Part shown: positions 27,086 to 35,403 of the stretch, in pieces | How positions within the stretch are numbered: the first letter of the stretch is position 1 | Layout of the letters: each line of letters starts with the position of its first letter | Source: Micromonospora deserti | GTDB lineage: Bacteria; Actinomycetota; Actinomycetes; Mycobacteriales; Micromonosporaceae | DNA length: 43,269 bases | Assembly: GCF_003236335.1 (NCBI RefSeq) | Contig: NZ_POUB01000026.1 | Location: 1-43,269 of the forward strand | Direction: 5' to 3' | The notes under the pieces: generated by a model | What the model saw: the letters and a program-made list of their open reading frames with translations, nothing else | The model's database searches: none | Told to the model about the DNA's origin: nothing | Position numbers and translations under genes: made by a program

Positions 27086-27404
27086 GTTGCCACTCCTCCC
27101 TGCTCGGCCCATGGGCCGGCGTCGACACCCCCGGCTGTCGGCTACCCGGTCCGTCCGGTCGCACACCTGGGACCCGACACCGGCCGCCGCGCCCGGCTAC
27201 GGGGCGATCCGGCGGGGTTCCCGCATACCCGGACAGGCATGCGTGCCACCGCATCGGGGTACCCGGCCCATCCGAGCCGGTCGTCCCACTCGCCTGTCGC
27301 CATCGGCGAGAGAGGGGCGGGTCGCCCGGCCCTGTCCGGCAAGACGTCCGCCGTCAACGCCGCCGGCGGCAGGTGACCGTACACCTGACCAGGAGGGAAA
27401 CCCC
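27086..27404. other. Divergent intergenic region
   Basis: These 319 bases between two small genes transcribed away from each other must hold both promoters. No convincing gene, inverted repeat or consensus promoter was identified by eye. Confidence 0.5.
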
Positions 27405-27584
27405 ATGGCGACGACTCCGCACCCGCCCGGCCGGCCGGATGTCGAACGACCGATCGACCTCACCGACGTTCCGGGACGCGACAACCTTGGACCGGTGCCG
27501 GCCCCGCCGCCTCAGCCGGACGACGGTGGGGAGTCGGGAGGCGACATCGGCCGGCCGAAGCCCGATCGGTCGCGGCAGGACTGA
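27405..27584 (+). CDS. Small proline-rich hypothetical protein
   Basis: This 59-residue hydrophilic protein (MATTPHPPGRPDVERPIDL, then GGDIGRPKPDRSRQD) has a strong AGGAGGG ribosome site ending 7 bases before the ATG. It has no recognisable domain. Its stop is only 3 bases before the start of the erythromycin-esterase-family gene, so the two are translated from one transcript. This tight spacing supports it being real. It is probably intrinsically disordered. Confidence 0.75.
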   Translation: MATTPHPPGRPDVERPIDLTDVPGRDNLGPVPAPPPQPDDGGESGGDIGRPKPDRSRQD

Positions 27585-27587
27585 ACG

Positions 27588-28874
27588 ATGGGACGCTACG
27601 GCGACGAGGTGACCGCCCTGGCGGCGCCGCTGGCCGGCCCCGGCGACCTGGACGCGCTGTTGGACCGCATCGGTGATGCCCGCGTGGTCATGCTTGGTGA
27701 GGCGAGCCATGGCACGCATGAGTTCTACACCTGGCGTGCGGCGATCAGCCGACGGCTGATCGAGGAGAAGGGCTTCTCGTTCGTCGCCGTCGAGGGCGAC
27801 TGGCCCGACTGCGATCGGGTGGATCGCAGCGTACGGTGCCTGGCCGACGCGCCGACCGACCCGCGGGACGCACTGGCGACGTTCGAGCGGTGGCCGACGT
27901 GGATGTGGGCCAACGAAGAGGTCGTCGACTTCACCCGCTGGCTGCGCGCCCACAACGCCCGCGTCGACGAGGCGGCGCGGGTCGGCTTCCACGGCTTGGA
28001 CGTGTACTCGTTGTGGGAGTCGCTCCGCGCGATCCTCACCTACCTCGGTGAGCATGAGCCGGAGCAGGTGCCGGCCGCGTTGGCCGCCTACCGCTGCTTC
28101 CAACCGTATGACGAGGACGGCCAGCAGTACGCGCTGGCGACCCGGTTCGTGCCGACCAACTGCGAGAACGCTGTCATCGACCTGCTGGTCAGGCTGCGCG
28201 AGCGGGCGGCGACCGACGGCGCGGGCCGGTTCGGGGCATGGCAGAACGCCGAGGTCGTCGCCGGCGCCGAGCGCTACTACCGGGCGATGGTGCGGGGCGG
28301 CCGCGAATCCTGGAACGTCCGGGACCGGCACATGGACGCCACCCTCGACCGGCTGCTCGACCACCGTGGGCCGGGCGCGAAGGCGATCGTCTGGGCCCAC
28401 AACACCCATGTCGGTGACGCCCGGGCCACCGACATGGCCGACGCGGGCGAGGTCAACATCGGCCAGCTCGCCCGCGAACGCCACGGCCCGGACCAGGTTG
28501 TACTGGTCGGCTTCGGCACTCACCGCGGCACGGTGGTCGCCGGCCAGGCATGGGGCGCCCCGCTGGAGGTGATGCCGGTGCCGCCGGGTCGGTCGTACTC
28601 GCTGGAGGATGTGCTACACGACGCCGCACCGCCGCAGGCGTTGTTCATCTTTCCGCAGGGCGACCGGCCCGACGTGCTGACCCACGAACTCGACCACCGG
28701 GCGATCGGCGTCGTCTACCACCCGCAGCAGGAACGGCGGGGTAACTACGTGCCCACGGTGCTCGGCGACCGCTACGACGCCTTCTGCTGGATCGACCACT
28801 CCCACGCTCTCCGGCCGCTGCCCATCCGGCCGGCCGAGGCCGCCGAAGCCCAGACCTACCCCTCCGGAGTCTGA
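27588..28874 (+). CDS. Erythromycin esterase family protein
   Basis: This 428-residue protein belongs to the EreA/EreB-like superfamily. The hallmark motifs are GEASHGTHEFY at about 37-47, AVEGDWPDCDRV, GFHGLDVYSLWES, and WAHNTHVGDARAT at about 265-277, which supply the conserved Glu and His residues of the presumed active site. True macrolide esterases are a small subset of this family. In actinomycetes, most such proteins sit next to phosphoribosyltransferase genes, as here, and have unknown substrates. It is coupled to the 59-residue gene upstream and lies 48 bases before the phosphoribosyltransferase. Macrolide resistance should not be assumed. Confidence 0.93.
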   Translation: MGRYGDEVTALAAPLAGPGDLDALLDRIGDARVVMLGEASHGTHEFYTWRAAISRRLIEEKGFSFVAVEGDWPDCDRVDRSVRCLADAPTDPRDALATFERWPTWMWANEEVVDFTRWLRAHNARVDEAARVGFHGLDVYSLWESLRAILTYLGEHEPEQVPAALAAYRCFQPYDEDGQQYALATRFVPTNCENAVIDLLVRLRERAATDGAGRFGAWQNAEVVAGAERYYRAMVRGGRESWNVRDRHMDATLDRLLDHRGPGAKAIVWAHNTHVGDARATDMADAGEVNIGQLARERHGPDQVVLVGFGTHRGTVVAGQAWGAPLEVMPVPPGRSYSLEDVLHDAAPPQALFIFPQGDRPDVLTHELDHRAIGVVYHPQQERRGNYVPTVLGDRYDAFCWIDHSHALRPLPIRPAEAAEAQTYPSGV

Positions 28875-28922
28875 TGGACAGTGGTACGAGCGGCCGCGGA
28901 GCGCCGCCGACGGGAGAGAGTG

Positions 28923-29567
28923 ATGATTTTCGCGAACCGGGACGAAGCCGGTCAGGCGCTGGCCGGTCAGGTCGCACAGGAGGTGCCGGCCGCATCGCAG
29001 GAGCGACCGTTGGTGCTGGCCCTGCCCCGGGGCGGCGTCCCGGTCGCGGTGCCGGTGGCCGACCGGATCGGTGGTGAGCTCGACGTCGTCATCGCGCGCA
29101 AGATCGGCGCCCCGGGCCGACCCGAGTTCGGCGTCGGCGCGATCGCCGAGGGCGGGCCGCCGATCTTCGACGAGACAGCCCTGCGCCTGCTCGGTGTCAC
29201 CGAAACAGACCTTGCCGAGACGGTGACGGCAGAACGCGCCGAGCTGAGCCGGCGACGGCATCGTTACCGGGGCGATCGTTCGGCACCGCCGGTAACCGAT
29301 CGCACCGTCGTGCTGATCGACGACGGCCTGGCGACGGGGGTTACCGCGCACGCCGCTCTCCGCTGGCTGCGCACGCAACGGCCACGGCGGCTGATCCTCG
29401 CCGTGCCGGTCTGCTCCCGGCAGGCGCGCGACGCCCTGGCGGCCGACGCCGACACCGTCGTCTGCCTGCATGCCCCGGAGCAGTTCGCCGCGGTCGGGCA
29501 GTGGTACACCGACTTCGGTCAGCTGACCGACGCCGACGTCGACCAGATACTCAGCCGAGCGCGGTGA
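28923..29567 (+). CDS. Phosphoribosyltransferase family protein
   Basis: This 214-residue type I phosphoribosyltransferase-fold protein has the PRPP-binding loop VVLIDDGLATG at about 128-138 and the N-terminal segments LALPRGGVPVAVPVADRIGG and DVVIARKIGAPGRPEFGVGA. The substrate base is unknown, and proteins of this subgroup are often paired with erythromycin-esterase homologs. The ATG at 28923 has GGGAGAGAG just upstream. A GTG at 28920 and an in-frame GTG at 28881 are alternatives. It is part of the same operon as the gene at 27588. Confidence 0.92.
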   Translation: MIFANRDEAGQALAGQVAQEVPAASQERPLVLALPRGGVPVAVPVADRIGGELDVVIARKIGAPGRPEFGVGAIAEGGPPIFDETALRLLGVTETDLAETVTAERAELSRRRHRYRGDRSAPPVTDRTVVLIDDGLATGVTAHAALRWLRTQRPRRLILAVPVCSRQARDALAADADTVVCLHAPEQFAAVGQWYTDFGQLTDADVDQILSRAR

Positions 29568-29597
29568 ACCACCACCCCGGGGCCCTAGCCGCGCAGC

Positions 29598-29615
29598 CCT
29601 GCGCCCCGGCGCAGG
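29598..29615 (+). terminator. Hairpin after the phosphoribosyltransferase gene
   Basis: CCTGCGCC and GGCGCAGG are perfect 8-base arms around CC, starting about 30 bases past the stop. No T-run follows. It could end the 27405-29567 transcript. Confidence 0.45.
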
Positions 29616-29675
29616 CCGGCAGCCGTTCCTGACCGAACGCTAGGTAGCCGATGGCGAGACGAGGAGGAGACCACG

Positions 29676-30158
29676 ATGGCACGGCAGCGAACCTACGACC
29701 ACTCGGACGTCAAGGAACTCATGGACAACACCGGTGGTTGGGCCCGGAGTTGGGACGACGTACTCCGGTACCTCAGAGGTCCGGCCGTGCGGGACGCCGA
29801 CTTCTCCAAGCAGGAGGTGCCGGTCCTCATCGAGGACATCGAGCGACTCAGGAACGAGAACGTTCCGTTCGACTGGGACTACCGGAAGGCGTGGGCCGCG
29901 ATCAGCGGTGAGAAGACCAGCGACCTACCGCCGCCAGAGGGCATCAAGGAGCCTCCCACCAACCCGATCGAGTTGGAGGACCGCTACCTCAAGGGACTCG
30001 ACTTTCCCGCCGGCAAGGACGCGGTGCTCGACCGGGCCCGCAGGAACGAGGCGCCTGAGCGGGTCACGCAGGTGTTGGGGCGAGTGAAGAAGAAGGAGTT
30101 CACGGATCTTGCCGAGTTGCTGGAGGCGGTGGGTGACCTCACCTGGGACCACGACTGA
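29676..30158 (+). CDS. DUF2795 domain-containing protein
   Basis: This is a 160-residue hydrophilic cytoplasmic protein of unknown function. The N-terminal half contains the motif FSKQEVPVLIEDIERLRNE. A DUF2795-like end (RVTQVLGRVKKKEFTDLAELLEAV) occupies the last 40 or so residues. A GAGGAGGAG ribosome site lies about 7 bases before the ATG. It follows the esterase/phosphoribosyltransferase operon after a probable terminator and converges with a winged-helix regulator gene. Families of this type are often found among stress-related genes in actinomycetes (inference from context). Confidence 0.82.
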   Translation: MARQRTYDHSDVKELMDNTGGWARSWDDVLRYLRGPAVRDADFSKQEVPVLIEDIERLRNENVPFDWDYRKAWAAISGEKTSDLPPPEGIKEPPTNPIELEDRYLKGLDFPAGKDAVLDRARRNEAPERVTQVLGRVKKKEFTDLAELLEAVGDLTWDHD

Positions 30159-30226
30159 GATTTCCGGCCGAGTTGCACGAGCGCCGTCACCGGGGGGCCA
30201 CGTCCGGCACCGGTTCTGGTCGGCGG

Positions 30227-30571
30227 TCAGGACTGCGGGTCGGGCTGGTCGGTGGCGGTGCGGATCCGGCTGACCAGCTGCTCCAGTGCGGCGACCTCTG
30301 CGTGCAGCGCGGCCCGGCCCTGCCGGGTCAACCGCAGCCAGGTGCACGGACGACGGCCCTCGTAGCCCTTGGTCACCTGGAGCAGCCCAGCCTGTTCCAG
30401 GATCCGCAGGTGCCGGTTGAGATTGCCGTCGGTGAGCCCGAGCTCGTCGCGCAGGGTAGCGAACCGGCACTCGTGCGTCTCGCTGAGCACGGTGAGGATG
30501 CCGAGCCGTACCCGCTGGTGGACGACGTCGTCCAGGGCCGTGGCGGGGTGCGGCGGTTGCTGCTGGGTCAC
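30227..30571 (-). CDS. Winged-helix transcriptional regulator (MarR/ArsR-like HTH)
   Basis: This 114-residue regulator is almost entirely one winged-helix domain: VHQRVRLGILTVLSE, FATLRDELGLTDGNLNRHLRILEQAGLL as the recognition helix region, then the wing YEGRRPCTWLRLTRQGR. It starts at GTG 30571, overlapping the stop of the membrane-protein gene upstream as GTGA. It is therefore co-transcribed with and coupled to that gene. It most likely binds the 17-bp palindrome at 31344-31360, in front of the operon, and represses its own expression (inference). Confidence 0.9.
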   Translation of the reverse strand: MTQQQPPHPATALDDVVHQRVRLGILTVLSETHECRFATLRDELGLTDGNLNRHLRILEQAGLLQVTKGYEGRRPCTWLRLTRQGRAALHAEVAALEQLVSRIRTATDQPDPQS

Positions 30572-31311
30572 GCGCGGTCCGCGCGGCCGGACAGCAGCCG
30601 GACGGCGGCGACGGAGAGCAGGGGCAGGGCCATCAGGACAAGATAGTGGCCGGGCCTCAGCGCGAGCTGTCCGCCGAGCGATTCCCCACCGCCGCCGAGC
30701 AGCCAACTCGCCCAGCCCGGCACGGAACCCAGCGGGAACGAGGTGCAGAGCCAGACCGTGAGCAGAGCGATCCACCCGCCGGCGACGACAAGACCGCGAC
30801 TGCGTTCGGCCCGGCCGAGCACCACGACCGCCGCGGCGAGCGGCAGTAGTGGGGTCAGTAGCCCGGGCCAGAACGGCCCCTCGGCCGCGACGAGCCCGTC
30901 CGGCACCGGACCGGTGGGCACAGCGGCGAACACGGCCAGCAGGGCCAGCACCCCGAGCCCGGTGCCGACGAACAGTGGCCAGGCCACCCGTACGCCGAGC
31001 CGGCGGGCGCGCCAGTGGTACCAGAGGCCGGTGGCGGCGAACAGCAGGGGCGTCCCGACGAACCAGAACACGTAGGACGTCACCGGGTTGCGTTGCTCGT
31101 CGGGCAGTCCCGCCCACCAGGGATGATCGGCCATGATGGACGATGCGGAACCCAGCGGGTGGCGGTAGAGCGCCATGCTGGCCAGCAACAGCACGGCGAT
31201 CCCTGTGGCCGGCAGCCATGCGCCGCCGTGGGCCCGCCGGTGCGTGCGTCTGCGTAGCCTTTCCAGCTCCGCAAGGGTGCGTCCGGCCTGCTCAGTGGCC
31301 CCCGGGTCCAT
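30568..31311 (-). CDS. Multi-pass membrane protein co-transcribed with the winged-helix regulator
   Basis: This 247-residue integral membrane protein has about six hydrophobic segments (for example GIAVLLLASMALY, SYVFWFVGTPLLFAATGLWY, FVGTGLGVLALLAVFAAVP and HYLVLMALPLLSVAAVRLL). A basic cytoplasmic N-terminus (LERLRRRTHRRAHGG) precedes them. No transporter or enzyme family is recognised. The gene is paired with a MarR/ArsR-like regulator through a 4-base overlap. Such pairs of a small regulator and a membrane protein are frequent in actinomycetes, where the membrane protein's role is generally unknown. The ATG at 31311 gives the expected short basic N-terminus. Confidence 0.85.
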   Translation of the reverse strand: MDPGATEQAGRTLAELERLRRRTHRRAHGGAWLPATGIAVLLLASMALYRHPLGSASSIMADHPWWAGLPDEQRNPVTSYVFWFVGTPLLFAATGLWYHWRARRLGVRVAWPLFVGTGLGVLALLAVFAAVPTGPVPDGLVAAEGPFWPGLLTPLLPLAAAVVVLGRAERSRGLVVAGGWIALLTVWLCTSFPLGSVPGWASWLLGGGGESLGGQLALRPGHYLVLMALPLLSVAAVRLLSGRADRA

Positions 31312-31326
31312 GGCGTACCCCAATCT

Positions 31327-31360
31327 GCTTTGTAGGAGCAATAGCTTTGCTATGCAAAGC
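31327..31360 (-). promoter_or_regulatory. Promoter with overlapping palindromic operator for the regulator/membrane-protein operon
   Basis: GCTTTGC-TAT-GCAAAGC (31344-31360) is a perfect 17-bp palindrome. A third half-site, GCTTTGT, lies at 31327-31333. On the minus strand a TTGCAT (31357-31352) and a TACAAA (31334-31329) stand 17 bases apart, a plausible -35/-10 pair. Each overlaps one of these elements and lies upstream of the start at 31311. Confidence 0.6.
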
Positions 31361-31742
31361 CTAGAGGGAGGGTGCCCCGGTGGCAAGAACCAGCGCCAGC
31401 CCGCAACCGCCACGTGTGCGCGACGCCGCGAGGACCACGCCGGGCTGCCGCCAGGCACGTACACCGGTGAGACGCCGGTGACCACGTCGACGCTCGTGCG
31501 TCAGCCCCGCTGGCCCACCTCACCCAGTGGTGCATGACCATCGCCGGCGCTCGCCGCCCCGGCCAACTATGACAAAAGCGGCAAGTAGCGCTACGTACCG
31601 GCCTCTGGCATGGCAGGCTGGCCACGACGCTGCGGGCCGCGTAACGCCGAATCTCGCGAACGGCCCCGGCGTCGTGGCTGGGCACGGTTCGCCCGCGACG
31701 ACCGACGGCCGATGACTGCCCGACCTGAACGGCAGGGGATTG
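31361..31742. other. Upstream region of the oxidase operon, no gene seen
   Basis: This interval lies between the regulator operon promoter and the subunit II gene. It includes a relatively AT-rich run near 31565-31600 and must carry the oxidase promoter. Short frames here (for example GTG 31380) give Arg-rich nonsense. No consensus promoter was assigned. Confidence 0.5.
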
Positions 31743-32378
31743 ATGATGATGGTGTTGGCGGTGGGACTCCTTGAGCCCAGGGGGCCGGTCGCCGAGACGA
31801 TCGCCGATCTGTGGTGGCTACTCCTCGGGCTCGGCACCGCTGTGTTCGTCGTGTTCGCCGTGCTGCTCGCCCGGGGCCTGTCCCGGACCCCGGGGGAAGC
31901 CGAGCCGGATGTACGCAAGCGTGTCGGCCGCTGGCTCGTCGGCGGCGGAGTGCTGATGCCGGCGATCGTGCTTGTCATCGTGTTCGCCGCGACCGTGTGG
32001 GCGATGCGGGTCATGCCGACCACCGCCTCCCGGGACGCGCTTGTCGTGGAGATCGTCGGGCACCAGTGGTGGTTCGAGGTCCACTATCCCGACGAGGCCG
32101 TCACCACGACCAACGAACTTCATCTCCCGGTCGGACGGCGCGTCGTGCTGAGGCTCACCTCCGCAGACGTCATCCACAGCTTCTGGGTGCCCGAACTCGG
32201 CGGGAAGATGGACATGCTGCCCGACGACACGAACGCGCTGGTGCTGCAGGCAGACGAGCCCGGCGAGTACTACTCCCGGTGTGCGGAGTTCTGCGGCCTG
32301 CACCACGCGGACATGAAAATGCTTGTCATAGCCGAGCCGCCGGACCGATTCGCCGCGTGGGTGGCAGCGCAGCGATGA
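31743..32378 (+). CDS. ctaC: Cytochrome c oxidase subunit II
   Basis: This 211-residue membrane-anchored subunit receives electrons at the CuA centre. Two N-terminal helices (ADLWWLLLGLGTAVFVVFAVLL and LMPAIVLVIVFAATVWAM) precede a cupredoxin domain. The CuA ligands are intact: His in VIHSFWVPELGGKMDM (about 144) and the motif CAEFCGLHHADM (about 180-191). The aromatic patch QWWFEVHYP is also present. Unlike caa3 subunits, there is no C-terminal cytochrome c domain (no CxxCH) and no lipobox. Three consecutive ATG codons occur from 31743, with AGGGG at 31734-31738, and any of them may be used. The stop overlaps the next ATG. Confidence 0.93.
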   Translation: MMMVLAVGLLEPRGPVAETIADLWWLLLGLGTAVFVVFAVLLARGLSRTPGEAEPDVRKRVGRWLVGGGVLMPAIVLVIVFAATVWAMRVMPTTASRDALVVEIVGHQWWFEVHYPDEAVTTTNELHLPVGRRVVLRLTSADVIHSFWVPELGGKMDMLPDDTNALVLQADEPGEYYSRCAEFCGLHHADMKMLVIAEPPDRFAAWVAAQR

Positions 32379-34930
32379 GCAGCGAGCCGGAGGCACCACA
32401 TCCTCGCCGGCCGACGCCGTCCGGCGCCGAGCCGGCGACCACCGACGAGCTCGACCGTCTCTGGGCCGACCCCCGGGGCCTACGCGGACAGCTCACCGGA
32501 GTCCAGAACGACAAGATCGGTACGCGCCTGCTCCTGACCGGATTCTTCTTCGCGCTGCTCGGCGGGAGCTTCGACTCCCTGGCGATGCGCTTACAGCTCG
32601 CGGTGCCGCAGAACACGCTCATCGGTCCGGAGCTGTACAACCAGCTGTTCACCAACCACGGCTCGGTGACGATGTTCCTCGTCATCCTGCCGATCTTCGA
32701 GGGTTTCGCGATCCTTCTCCTGCCCCCGCTGCTCGGCACGCGGGAGATGCCGTTCCCGCGCCTCGGCGCGCTGGCCTACTGGACGTTCCTTCTCGGCGGC
32801 CTGCTCTACTACAGCAGCACGTTGTTCCAGCTTGTCCCCGACGCGGGCTGGTTCGCCTACACCCCGCTGTCCGGTCCCGAGTTCTCACCGGGCCTCGCCA
32901 TCGACTTCTGGGTCCTTGGGCTCGGGGTCGCGGAGGTGGGTGCGATCGCGGCCGCCGTGGAGATCATCATCGGCGTGTTGAAGATGCGCGCACCCGGGAT
33001 GACGCTCAGCCGGATGCCACTGTTCGCCTGGGCAGTGCTGGTGATGGCGTTCATGATCCTGTTCGCGTTCACGACGCTCATCGTCGGCAGCCTGCTGCTG
33101 GAGCTCGATCGCGGTTTCGGAACCCAGTTCTTCGACCCACAGCACGGGGGCAGTTCACTGCTCTGGCAGCACCTGTTCTGGATCTTCGGTCACCCCGAGG
33201 TCTACATCCAGTTCATCCCCGCGGTGGGCGTCATGGCGATGATCGTTCCGGTGTTCGTCAGGCACCGGCCGGTCGGCTACACCTGGTTCGTCGCGTCGCT
33301 GGTGGCCGTCGGGTTCCTGTCGTTCGCCCTGTGGGCGCACCACATGTTCACGGTCGGGCTACCGCCGCTCGTGCTGAGCTTCTTCGCGGCCGCCAGCATG
33401 GCCATCTCGATTCCCGCCGGAGTTCAGGTCTTCTCCTGGCTCGCCACCATCTGGGCGGGGCGGCCGGTGTGGAAGACCCCGTTCCTGTTCTTCGTCGGCT
33501 TCCTGATCATCTTCGTGATCGGCGGTATCACCGGCGTCATGGTGGCATCCGTGCCGTTCGACCTGCAGGCGCACGACTCGTACTTCGTTGTGGGACACCT
33601 GCACTACGTCCTGATCGGAGGGGTGGTGTTCCCCATCTTCGCCGGTGTCTACTACTGGTTTCCGAAGTTCACCGGCCGGATGCTCGACGAGCGCCTCGGT
33701 AAGTGGAACTTCTGGCTGCTGTTCGTCGGCGTGAACGTCGCCTTCTTCCCGATGCACCAGGTCGGCCTGATGGGCATGCCGCGACGTGTCTACACCTACG
33801 ACGAGGGACTTGGCTGGGGGATCCACAACCTCATCTCGACGATCGGGGTGTTGATCATCGCGCCGGGAATCGCCGTGTTCGTGTGGAACGTGTGGCGCAG
33901 CTACCGGCGAGGAGAGAAGGCGGGCAACAACCCGTGGGGCGCCGACAGCCTCGAGTGGGCGTTGCCGTCCCCACCGGCGCAGCATGGATGGTCGGTGCTG
34001 CCGATCATCCGCACCCGCCATCCGCTGTGGGATCAGGACGATCTGCACCGCGGCGACGGCCCGGTCGAGCGCTTCGTCCACGGAATCTCCCAGTGGCCGC
34101 TGAAGTGGCGGGCCGCGGTGATCGTCGGGACGGCCGACGCCCGGCCCCGGGAGGTCTTCCGCGTCGCCGGTCCGTCGATCTGGCCACTGGTCACCGCGCT
34201 CGGCATCGTGCTGATCTTCCTCAGTGAGCTGGTCAAGCTCCGCTGGGGCGCCATGGTCGGCGCGCTGATCATCGTTGGCGGCGTGATCGCCTGGAACTGG
34301 CCGAAGCCGCCGCCAATGAGCGAGGAGGACGAGGACGCCTTCGAGCGCGAGTACGGCGTACCGGTGAACGCCCACGGCAGCGTCGTCGTCGCCCGGTGGG
34401 GGACCGGACTGGTGATCCTCTTCGTCGGCACCGCGTTCGCCGCGCTGCTGCTGAGCTACTTCTACCTCCGGCTGGAGAACCCGCAGTGGCCGCCGCCCGG
34501 CGTCGGCGATCCGCCGATGGCGTTCGCGCTGCTCAGCGCTGCGCTCCTGGCCGCGAGCGCGGGCGCGGTCCTGTTCGCCGAGCGGCGCATCGGTCAGGGA
34601 GACCGCCGCGGCCTGCTCGGTGGCCTCGTCGCCGCCCTCATCCTCGGCGTAACGGGGACGTCCGTGCAGTGGTTCGACCTCACCCGGCTCGGCCTCGCCT
34701 GGCGTGCCCATGCCTACGGCTCGATCTTCTACACCCTCGCCGGCTTCGTCATCGTCGTCGCGGCCGCCGCCATCATCATGCTCACCATGACGATCTTCTG
34801 GACCACACGAGGGGCCTACAGCGCCCGGCGCCACGCACCCCTCGCCAACGTGGAGCGCTTCTGGAGGGCCATGGTCATCGTGTGGATCATCGGGTTCGGC
34901 ACCCTCTACCTCGGTCCGTACCTGACATGA
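32375..34930 (+). CDS. ctaD: Cytochrome c oxidase fused subunits I and III
   Basis: This 851-residue polytopic protein begins with a full heme-copper oxidase subunit I. The low-spin heme ligand is in TNHGSVTMF (about 94). CuB and the cross-linked Tyr are in IFGHPEVYI (about 273-277). The His pair is in WAHHMFTVG (about 322), and the high-spin and low-spin heme ligands are in HDSYFVVGHLHYV (about 400-411). After about residue 590 it continues into a subunit III-like region of shorter helices (SIWPLVTALGIVLIF, LLLSYFYLRLENPQWPPPG, WRAHAYGSIFYTLAGF). Fused I-III oxidases are known in several bacteria. The ATG at 32375 overlaps the ctaC stop. A single TTA codon is at 32591. Confidence 0.93.
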   Translation: MSSEPEAPHPRRPTPSGAEPATTDELDRLWADPRGLRGQLTGVQNDKIGTRLLLTGFFFALLGGSFDSLAMRLQLAVPQNTLIGPELYNQLFTNHGSVTMFLVILPIFEGFAILLLPPLLGTREMPFPRLGALAYWTFLLGGLLYYSSTLFQLVPDAGWFAYTPLSGPEFSPGLAIDFWVLGLGVAEVGAIAAAVEIIIGVLKMRAPGMTLSRMPLFAWAVLVMAFMILFAFTTLIVGSLLLELDRGFGTQFFDPQHGGSSLLWQHLFWIFGHPEVYIQFIPAVGVMAMIVPVFVRHRPVGYTWFVASLVAVGFLSFALWAHHMFTVGLPPLVLSFFAAASMAISIPAGVQVFSWLATIWAGRPVWKTPFLFFVGFLIIFVIGGITGVMVASVPFDLQAHDSYFVVGHLHYVLIGGVVFPIFAGVYYWFPKFTGRMLDERLGKWNFWLLFVGVNVAFFPMHQVGLMGMPRRVYTYDEGLGWGIHNLISTIGVLIIAPGIAVFVWNVWRSYRRGEKAGNNPWGADSLEWALPSPPAQHGWSVLPIIRTRHPLWDQDDLHRGDGPVERFVHGISQWPLKWRAAVIVGTADARPREVFRVAGPSIWPLVTALGIVLIFLSELVKLRWGAMVGALIIVGGVIAWNWPKPPPMSEEDEDAFEREYGVPVNAHGSVVVARWGTGLVILFVGTAFAALLLSYFYLRLENPQWPPPGVGDPPMAFALLSAALLAASAGAVLFAERRIGQGDRRGLLGGLVAALILGVTGTSVQWFDLTRLGLAWRAHAYGSIFYTLAGFVIVVAAAAIIMLTMTIFWTTRGAYSARRHAPLANVERFWRAMVIVWIIGFGTLYLGPYLT

Positions 34931-35403
34931 ACCGACACGACAGCCCACGCGACAGGCCTTGGCGCAGGAAGGGCGCCACCACCGCGGGCAAGGGCACCCC
35001 GGTCGCGGTGGACGTTTCGGGCGGCCGCCGGGAATGGTCGGTGATGGCGCTGTTCCTGGCCGGACCGCTGATCTGGAGCGTCCACTTCATGGTCGTCTAC
35101 CTCGCCGTCGAGGCCGGATGCACCGGCGACGGCCCGGGACTGGACGTGTTCGACCCACCGGCGCCGGTGGTCGTGACCCTGGCGGCCACCGCAGTCGCCG
35201 CGCTGGGGTGCCTGGCAACCGCCCTGTGGGCATACCGGCGGTGGCGCGCCGATCAGCGGGATCGCCCCGAGGGCCGCGGTCTCGAGACGCCCTACTGGGG
35301 CGGCAGCCTGGCCTTCGCTGGATTCCTGCTGTCGTTGCTCGGATTCGTGTCCGTCCTGCTCGTCGGTGTACCTGCCCTCTTCCTACCGGCCTGCCTGCCA
35401 TGA
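34927..35403 (+). CDS. Small membrane protein of the oxidase operon
   Basis: This 158-residue protein has three predicted membrane helices (SVMALFLAGPLIWSVHFMVVY, VVVTLAATAVAALGCLATALW, LAFAGFLLSLLGFVSVLLV) after a basic N-terminal tail. No known domain is recognised. Its ATG overlaps the ctaD stop and its stop overlaps the ctaG start (both ATGA), so it is co-translated with the oxidase. It could be a fourth subunit (CtaF/CoxIV-like) or an assembly factor, but sequence alone does not decide. Confidence 0.85.
   Translation: MNRHDSPRDRPWRRKGATTAGKGTPVAVDVSGGRREWSVMALFLAGPLIWSVHFMVVYLAVEAGCTGDGPGLDVFDPPAPVVVTLAATAVAALGCLATALWAYRRWRADQRDRPEGRGLETPYWGGSLAFAGFLLSLLGFVSVLLVGVPALFLPACLP

Noticed and set aside
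31380..31480. GTG after GGGAGGG upstream of the oxidase operon
   Set aside because: Only about 33 codons, Arg/Pro-rich, and ends quickly.
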